From CAYLSO01 sp964386525 (lineage in GTDB: Bacteria > Eisenbacteria > RBG-16-71-46 > DASYSL01), in the NCBI GenBank assembly GCA_964386525.1, contig CAYLSO010000087.1, positions 1 through 23,655 of the forward strand: DNA of 23,655 nt. The letters run 5' to 3'. Under the pieces are notes generated by a model. The model ran no database searches. It was not told where the DNA came from and worked only from the letters and a program-made list of their open reading frames with translations. The translations under genes were made by a program, and so were the position numbers. Numbering within the stretch: the stretch's first letter is position 1; each line of letters starts with the position of its first letter. Shown piece by piece: positions 17,193 to 23,655 of this stretch.

Positions 17193-17975
17193 ATGCCAAG
17201 ACACGGGTTCGCCTTCGTGGTGGTAGTGGTCGCCGGGCTCGGGTGCGCCTCTCTCGGCCAGGCGTCCCCGGACGCCACCGCCTGGCTGGCGGTGGGCGAC
17301 AGCGCGCTGGCGAAGTTCGACCTGCGCGCCGCCACCGTGGCCTACGAGAAGGCGCACCGTGGCGCTCCCGCGAGCTACGAAGCCGCCTGGAAGCTGGCGC
17401 GCGCCGCGGCCGACAGCGCGACGAACAGCTCCGAGAGGGCCGACCAGAGGCGGCTGTGCCAGACGGCCGACACCTTGGCGCGCGCCGCCGTCGCACTGAA
17501 TCCGAGCGGCTCCAAGGGGCACCTCTACCGTGCCATCGCCCTGGGGAAGCTCGCCCTCTTCGAGGGTGGCAAGAAGAAGGTGCGGCTGTCGCACGCCATC
17601 AAGGCCGAGGCGGACAGCGCGCTGGCGCTCGACCCCAGCGAAGACCTGGCGCACCATGTCGTCGGGGTCTGGAATCGGGAGGTCGTCGGGCTGCCCGGGC
17701 TGCTCAAGCTCTTCGCCAACACGTTCTTCGGCAGCCTGCCGCAGGCCTCGCTCGACTCGGCGCTGGTCCACCTGCGCCGGGCCGAGGCTCTCCGCCCCGA
17801 CGTCATCCCGCACCGCGTCGAGCTCGGGATCACGCTGGCGGCGGCCAAGCGCTACCCGGAAGCGGCTGCGGAGCTGCAGGCCGCACTCGACCTTCCCCCC
17901 GGCTGGGTCACCGACGGTTTCTACCGCGCCAAGGCCCGCAAGGCGCTCGCCGACGCCCGCCGGCATCTCGACTAG
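17193..17975 (+). CDS. Exported TPR protein, RMDN (regulator of microtubule dynamics)-like family
   Basis: The 260-residue protein has an N-terminal export signal (VVVVVAGLG core at 9-17, probable cleavage after GQA near 24). Helical repeats of the TPR kind then fill about 28-255. The arrangement ALNPSGSKGH, ALGKLALFEGGKKKVRLS, IKAEADSALALDP, HHVVGVWNREVVGLPGLLK and FFGSLPQASLDSALVHLRRAEALRP matches the RMDN-like TPR family. That family was named for eukaryotic RMDN1-3 and also occurs in many bacteria with unknown function. The start at ATG 17193 was chosen because it places the signal at the N terminus; an upstream GTG at 17145 would add a basic stretch. The ribosome site is weak. The cysteine at 18 lacks a proper lipobox. 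Only 7 nt separate its stop from the polyketide synthase ATG, so cotranscription is likely. Confidence 0.75.
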   Translation: MPRHGFAFVVVVVAGLGCASLGQASPDATAWLAVGDSALAKFDLRAATVAYEKAHRGAPASYEAAWKLARAAADSATNSSERADQRRLCQTADTLARAAVALNPSGSKGHLYRAIALGKLALFEGGKKKVRLSHAIKAEADSALALDPSEDLAHHVVGVWNREVVGLPGLLKLFANTFFGSLPQASLDSALVHLRRAEALRPDVIPHRVELGITLAAAKRYPEAAAELQAALDLPPGWVTDGFYRAKARKALADARRHLD

Positions 17976-17982
17976 CACGCGC

Positions 17983-19074
17983 ATGCCCGACACACCCGAC
18001 CCGAGCCGCGTCCCCGACGGCCGGCCCCGCATCCTGGCGGTCGGCAGCGCGCTGCCGCCGCACTACGCGGATCAGGAGACCCTCATCGCGGCGTTCCGCG
18101 ACGCCTGGGCGGGGGCGCACTTCAACGTCGGGCGGCTGGCGGAGCTGCACCGCGCGGTCCGGGTGAAGGGGCGCCACCTGGCGCTTCCCATCGCGGACTA
18201 CGCCAAGCTGACCTCCTTCTCGGAGCGCAACGCGGCGTGGCGGCGCTGCGCCGTCGATGTCGGGGAGGCCGCGGTGCGCGCCGCGCTGACCAAGGCTGCG
18301 CTGGAGCCTCGGGACGTCGACCACCTGTTCTTCGTCACCACGACCGGCATCGCCACGCCGAGTATCGACGCGCTGCTCGTCAACCGCCTCGGCCTGCGCC
18401 CCGACGTGATCCGCTCCCCGCTGTTCGGCCTCGGCTGCGCCGGTGGCGCCGCCGCGATCGCCCGGGCCGCCGGCTGGCTGGGCGGTTTCCCGGAAGGCGT
18501 CGCGCTCGTCCTCTCGGTCGAGCTGTGTTCCCTGACCCTGCAGAGCGACGACTTCTCGATCCCCAACATCGTCGCCTCGGGCCTGTTCGGAGACGGAGCG
18601 GCGGCGGCGGTGCTGACCGGCGCCGCGGCGGCCCGCGGCGGCCCGCAGGTCGTCGCGTCGGCGGCGTCGTTCTACGCCGACACCGAGCGCGTGATGGGCT
18701 GGGACATCGTCGACAGCGGCTTCAAGGTGGTGCTCTCGGCGAGCGTGCCGGATGTGGTCGAAGCCCACATCCGCGAGGATGTCGACGGCTTCCTGGCCCG
18801 CCACGGCTGCTCCCGCTCCGGGATCCGGCACTGGCTGGCGCACACCGGCGGACCCAAGGTCCTGCAGGCCTTCGAGCGCGCCCTGGCGCTTCCCCCCGCA
18901 GCGCTCGCGCGCTCCTGGCGTTCGCTGGCCGAAGTCGGCAACCTCTCCTCCGCGGCCGTCCTCTTCGTGCTCGGCGACCTGCTCGATTCGGGCGAGCCGG
19001 CCCCCGGTGACCTGGGCGTCCTGGCGGCGATGGGACCGGGCTTCGGCGCCGAACTGGTGCTGCTCGCATGGTGA
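17983..19074 (+). CDS. Type III polyketide synthase (chalcone/stilbene synthase superfamily)
   Basis: A 363-residue homodimeric-type ketosynthase that should extend an acyl starter with malonyl-CoA and cyclise the product to an alkylresorcinol, alkylresorcylic acid or alkylpyrone. The Cys-His-Asn triad is intact: Cys152 (in FGLGCAGGAAA), His287 (in AHTGGPKVL) and Asn320 (in VGNLSSAAVL). The His-to-Asn spacing of 33 equals that of plant chalcone synthase. The segment ERVMGWDIVDSGFKVVLS is typical of bacterial long-chain-starter enzymes such as BpsA and mycobacterial PKS11/PKS18. The ATG at 17983 lacks a clear ribosome site but begins 15 residues before the conserved RILAVGSALP. It overlaps the methyltransferase gene by 7 nt. 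Ring chemistry (resorcinol against pyrone) cannot be decided from sequence. Confidence 0.93.
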   Translation: MPDTPDPSRVPDGRPRILAVGSALPPHYADQETLIAAFRDAWAGAHFNVGRLAELHRAVRVKGRHLALPIADYAKLTSFSERNAAWRRCAVDVGEAAVRAALTKAALEPRDVDHLFFVTTTGIATPSIDALLVNRLGLRPDVIRSPLFGLGCAGGAAAIARAAGWLGGFPEGVALVLSVELCSLTLQSDDFSIPNIVASGLFGDGAAAAVLTGAAAARGGPQVVASAASFYADTERVMGWDIVDSGFKVVLSASVPDVVEAHIREDVDGFLARHGCSRSGIRHWLAHTGGPKVLQAFERALALPPAALARSWRSLAEVGNLSSAAVLFVLGDLLDSGEPAPGDLGVLAAMGPGFGAELVLLAW

Positions 19075-19640
19075 GCTCGCAGACGCTCTACACGGCGCTG
19101 ATCGGGGCCGTCTACGCCGAGCGGCTGCTGGAACTGGTCGTGTCGGAACGCAACGCGCGCCGCCTGCTCGCGGCCGGCGGGGTGGAAGCCGGCCGCCGGC
19201 ACTACCCGGCGATGGTGGCGTTCCACGCGCTCTTCCCGGCGGCGTGCGCGGCCGAGGTCCTGTGGCTTCGGCGGGCGTTCCCGGTGCCGCTCGGGTGGAT
19301 CGCGCTGGCTCTGGTGCTGGCGGCGCAGGGGCTGCGCTGGTGGTGCGTCGCGGCCCTCGGCGGGCGCTGGACGGTGCGCGTCGTCGCGGTGCCTGGGGCG
19401 CCGCCCGTGACCGGCGGCCCCTACCGTCGCCTGCGCCACCCCAACTACCTGGCGGTCCTCGTGGAGGTCGCGGCCCTGCCGCTCGTCCACGGCGCGTGGC
19501 TGGCGGCGATCGTGGCGTCGGCGGTCGACGCCGTCCTGCTCGGCGTGCGCGTCCGGTGCGAGGAGCGGGCGCTCGGGGCGGCATGGCAGGCGGCCTTCGC
19601 GCGGCGGCCCCGTTTCTTCCCGGCGGTGCGGCGTGTCTGA
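19068..19640 (+). CDS. Isoprenylcysteine carboxyl methyltransferase-like membrane O-methyltransferase (SrsB/BpsB type)
   Basis: A 190-residue membrane protein with about four to five hydrophobic helices and the C-terminal SAM-binding signature of the ICMT family: TGGPYRRLRHPNYLAV with RHPNY at 123-127, then the paired glutamates Glu165-Glu166. In Streptomyces griseus (SrsB) and Bacillus subtilis (BpsB/YpbQ), proteins of this kind are encoded beside a type III PKS. They methylate the phenolic lipid or alkylpyrone it makes. The same position here, overlapping the PKS stop by 7 nt (ATGGTGA), strongly suggests the same role at the membrane. Translation is probably coupled, since no ribosome site is evident. 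Its 3' end overlaps the ACP start by 8 nt. Confidence 0.88.
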   Translation: MVSSQTLYTALIGAVYAERLLELVVSERNARRLLAAGGVEAGRRHYPAMVAFHALFPAACAAEVLWLRRAFPVPLGWIALALVLAAQGLRWWCVAALGGRWTVRVVAVPGAPPVTGGPYRRLRHPNYLAVLVEVAALPLVHGAWLAAIVASAVDAVLLGVRVRCEERALGAAWQAAFARRPRFFPAVRRV

Positions 19641-19886
19641 GCGGGAGGCCGAGGTCCTGGCCGAGATCCGCCGCCTGGCGGCCGCGGATCTGCGGATCGG
19701 CTTTCCGGTCGAGCCGGGCCACCATCTCGTCCGCGACCTGAAGCTCGACTCGGTCGGCGCGCTCACCCTCGCGGTCGCGCTGGAGGATCGTTTCCGGGTC
19801 CTGCTCTCCGACCGGGACGCGGCGGAGGTCGAGACCGTCGGCGACCTCGTGCGGCTCGTGGCCCGCCGGGCGGAGCAGGACACGCC

Positions 19887-19890
<4 letters not shown>
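19633..19890 (+). CDS. Acyl carrier protein
   Basis: An 85-residue acidic four-helix carrier protein. The phosphopantetheine attachment serine is Ser40 in DLKLDSVGALTLAVALED, the usual D-S-(V/L) context at the start of helix 2. The C-terminal half (VETVGDLVRLV) fits helix 4. The start is a GTG at 19633, inside the end of the methyltransferase gene; the following ligase gene overlaps its stop by 4 nt. Sandwiched between a type III PKS tailoring enzyme and a fatty acyl-AMP ligase, it is most likely a pathway-specific carrier that receives the adenylated fatty acid and presents it to the PKS. No phosphopantetheinyl transferase gene is present in the window. Confidence 0.88.
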
Positions 19891-21670
<1,780 letters not shown>

Positions 21671-21674
<4 letters not shown>

Positions 21675-22765
21675 GGTACGACGTGGCCATCGTGGGCGGT
21701 GGCCCGGCGGGCCTCGCCGTGGCCATCGAGGCGGCGCGGCGCGGGCTGCAGACCGTCGTGCTCGAGGGCTCCCCCCAGCCGCCCGACAAGGCCTGCGGCG
21801 AGGGGCTGATGCCCAGCGGCGTCGCGTGGCTCGAAGCCGCGGGCGTGCGGGCGGCGCTCTCGTCGGCGGACTGCGCTCCCTTCGCGGGCATCGAGTGGAT
21901 CGAGCAAGACGGCAGCCGCACGGTGGGCCGGCTGCCCTCGCCCGGCGGCCTCGGCATCCGCCGCACGGCGCTCGCCACCGCGCTGGCCCGCCGCGCCGCC
22001 GAGTGCGGCGCCGAGCTGCGCTTCGGCTGCCCCGCGCGTCGGCACGAGCGCCGGGCGGACGAAGTCGTGGTCGAGACCGACGGCGGGCCGCTCCGCGCCG
22101 CCCTGCTGGTCGCCGCCGACGGCCTGCACTCGCCCATCCGGCGGGCGGCCGGGCTCGACCGGCCGGTCGCCCGCGGGCGCCGCTTCGGACTGCGGCGGCA
22201 TTTCCTCGTCGCCCCCTGGACGCGCGCCGTCGAGGTGCACCTGCGCCCGCACGTGCAGGCGTTCGCGACGCCGGCAGGGGAGCGGCGCGTCGGCGTCGCC
22301 TTCCTGTGGGAGGCCGGTGCGGCGCAGGTCGAGCCGAACTTCGAGGCGATGCTGGCGCTCTTCCCGCGTCTCGCCGAGCGGGTCGGCGGGGCGCCGCCCG
22401 ACTCCGAGCCGCGCGGCGCCGGGCCGCTGGCGCAGGGCTGCCGCTCGGCGGTCGCCGACCGGCTGGTGCTGGTCGGCGACGCGGCCGGGTACGTGGACGC
22501 CATCACCGGCGAGGGCATCGCCCTCGCCTTCGGCTGCGCGGCGGTCCTCGGCGGGCTGCTGCCCCGGGCTCTGAGCCGCGGCGCGACGCAGGCCTCGCTG
22601 GCGCCTTACGCCGCGGCCTTCGCGCGCGCGTTCCGCCACTACGAGTTCCACGCCCGCGCGCTGCTCGCCCTGGCGCGCCGGCCGCGACTGCGTCGCGCCG
22701 TCTGCCGGGCGGTCGGCCTCGTCCCCGGCGCGGTCGATGGCCTGATGCGGCTGGCCCTGGCGTGA
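21671..22765 (+). CDS. FAD-dependent oxidoreductase (aromatic hydroxylase / geranylgeranyl reductase family)
   Basis: A 364-residue flavoprotein with the N-terminal dinucleotide loop VGGGPAG (8-14). Next come a cysteine-bearing DKACGEGLMPSGV segment (39-51), the DG motif ADGLHSPIRR (149-158) and the GD motif VGDAAGYVDAITGEG (268-282). This combination is shared by group A flavin monooxygenases and geranylgeranyl-reductase-like enzymes. In S. griseus, SrsC, a flavin hydroxylase in the srs operon, hydroxylates the methylated alkylresorcinol toward a quinone. A similar tailoring step is the simplest role here, but reduction of an acyl chain is also possible. The GTG at 21671 overlaps the ligase stop by 4 nt. 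It is the last gene of the operon; no clear terminator follows. Confidence 0.85.
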
Positions 22766-22783
22766 GCGGGGCCGGCGGTTGCC

Positions 22784-22812
22784 TTGCTCCCGCCCGCCCG
22801 CCTTGCTAGATT
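22784..22812 (+). promoter_or_regulatory. Promoter of the M13 peptidase gene
   Basis: TTGCTC (22784-22789) and TAGATT (22807-22812) are separated by 17 nt. The leader would be about 35 nt and contains AAGGGA (22840-22845) 8 nt before the ATG. It lies just after the end of the polyketide operon, so the peptidase gene is a separate transcription unit. Confidence 0.55.
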
Positions 22813-22853
22813 CGCCCCGTCGTCAAACCTCCTTCCAGCAAGGGACCTACGCC

Positions 22854-23655
22854 ATGAAGCGACTCGTCCTCCCGATGCTCGCGATCTCCCTCGTCGCGGC
22901 CGCGTGGTCGTGCGCGCCGCGCTCCACCTCCACCGACGCCGAGCACTATCTCGCCCAATTCATCGATCCCAAGGTCTCTCCGCGCGACGAATTCTTCCGC
23001 TACTCCGTCGGCAAGTGGCTGCGTGAGAACCCCATCCCGGCCAACGAGCGCTCCTGGGGCATCGCCCACGTCGTCCAGGAGGAGACCTACCAGCGGCTCC
23101 TGGCGCTCAGCGAGGCGGCGGCCAAGGACGCGCCCGCGACGGCGGGCAGCAACGCGCAGAAGATCGGAGACTTCTGGCACGCCGGCATGGACACGGTGGC
23201 GATCGCCAAGCAGGGAGTCGCTCCGCTGGCCGAGGAGTTCGCCCGCATCGCGGCGGTGCAGGATCTGAAGGGGCTTCTCGCGGCGGTCGCGCGCCTGCAG
23301 TACATCGGCGCCAGCCCGATGTGCTCGACTCCCATCTTCCAGGACGAGAAGGACAGCGGGCGCTACGCCTTGCACCTCTACCAGGGCGGCCTTGGGCTGC
23401 CCAACCGCGACTACTACTTCGACACCGACGAGCGCGCGCGGATGCTGCGGCGCGAGTACGCGGTCCACGTCGCCCGCATGTTCGAGCTGCTCGGTGACGA
23501 CAGCACGGCCGCGCGCGCCAACGCCGCCGCCGTGATGACCCTCGAGACCGAGCTGGCCGGCGCCTCGCGCAAGCTCGAGGACCTGCGCGATCCCATCGCC
23601 AACTACAACGCCATGTCGGTGGACGCCGTCTCCCAGCTGACCCCGTCGGTCCGCT
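22854..23655 (+). CDS. M13 family metallopeptidase (neprilysin/PepO-like), 5' part, cut by the window end
   Basis: The first 267 codons of a large zinc endopeptidase, open to the end of the window. An export signal (residues 1-20) ends in AAWSC, a poor but possible lipobox with Cys20 as a lipid anchor. The M13 N-terminal domain follows: FIDPKVSPRDEFFRYSVGKW near 37-56, the GGLGLPNRDYYF motif near 180-190 and RDPIANYNAM near 246-255, all classical for PepO/neprilysin. The catalytic HExxH and ExxxD motifs lie beyond the window. It probably degrades peptides in the periplasm or at a membrane surface and fits the peptide-use theme of the window. The ATG is supported by AAGGGA 8 nt upstream. Confidence 0.92.
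   Translation, partial: MKRLVLPMLAISLVAAAWSCAPRSTSTDAEHYLAQFIDPKVSPRDEFFRYSVGKWLRENPIPANERSWGIAHVVQEETYQRLLALSEAAAKDAPATAGSNAQKIGDFWHAGMDTVAIAKQGVAPLAEEFARIAAVQDLKGLLAAVARLQYIGASPMCSTPIFQDEKDSGRYALHLYQGGLGLPNRDYYFDTDERARMLRREYAVHVARMFELLGDDSTAARANAAAVMTLETELAGASRKLEDLRDPIANYNAMSVDAVSQLTPSVR

Noticed and set aside
17193..17250. Lipoprotein signal for the TPR protein (Cys18)
   Set aside because: The residues before the cysteine are Gly-Leu-Gly, which do not fit the lipobox; a normal signal peptidase site after GQA is more likely.

Overview
The window is about 23.7 kb of very GC-rich DNA (roughly 70% G+C by eye). The genes are tightly packed, third codon positions are almost always G or C, and starts are often GTG with 4-8 nt stop/start overlaps. 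An outer-membrane porin of the DcaP type and several exported peptidases point to a diderm bacterium. A gene fragment at the left edge ends in a tail resembling FlgD-like/type IX-type C-terminal sorting domains. Together with an RMDN-like TPR protein, this suggests a member of the FCB side of the tree, for example Candidatus Eisenbacteria or a related environmental phylum. That assignment is inference; there is no rRNA or phylogenetic marker in the window. No tRNA, rRNA, CRISPR array, complete insertion sequence or prophage was seen.

Left part (1-6148): after the 3' end of a secreted protein and its terminator comes maeB (malic enzyme with a phosphotransacetylase-like domain) on the minus strand. 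Divergent from it is an overlapping operon: ppsR (PEP synthase/PPDK regulatory kinase-phosphorylase), an MFSD1-like MFS transporter and a UraA-type uracil permease. The divergent pair sits at the malate/pyruvate/PEP node. A 356-bp gap follows (6149-6504). It holds what looks like a minus-strand coding remnant, a repeat-like motif, a good promoter and two strong hairpins ahead of the next gene.

Middle part (6505-16893): an exported metallophosphatase-like protein with an eroded active site, a DinB-like protein, a DcaP-like porin, then an OPT oligopeptide transporter, an M29 aminopeptidase and an AspT/YidE-type transporter in one direction. An exported S9 prolyl-oligopeptidase-family peptidase converges on them. 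With the MFSD1-like carrier and the M13 peptidase at the right edge, the theme is uptake and breakdown of peptides.

Right part (17193-22765): a TPR protein lies 7 nt ahead of five overlapping genes: type III polyketide synthase, ICMT/SrsB-like methyltransferase, acyl carrier protein, fatty acyl-AMP ligase and a flavoprotein oxidoreductase. The simplest reading is a self-contained phenolic-lipid or alkylpyrone pathway. In it, free fatty acid is adenylated, loaded on the dedicated ACP, extended and cyclised by the type III PKS, then O-methylated and oxidised or reduced. This is the most interesting system in the window. The window ends inside an M13 metallopeptidase gene with its own promoter.
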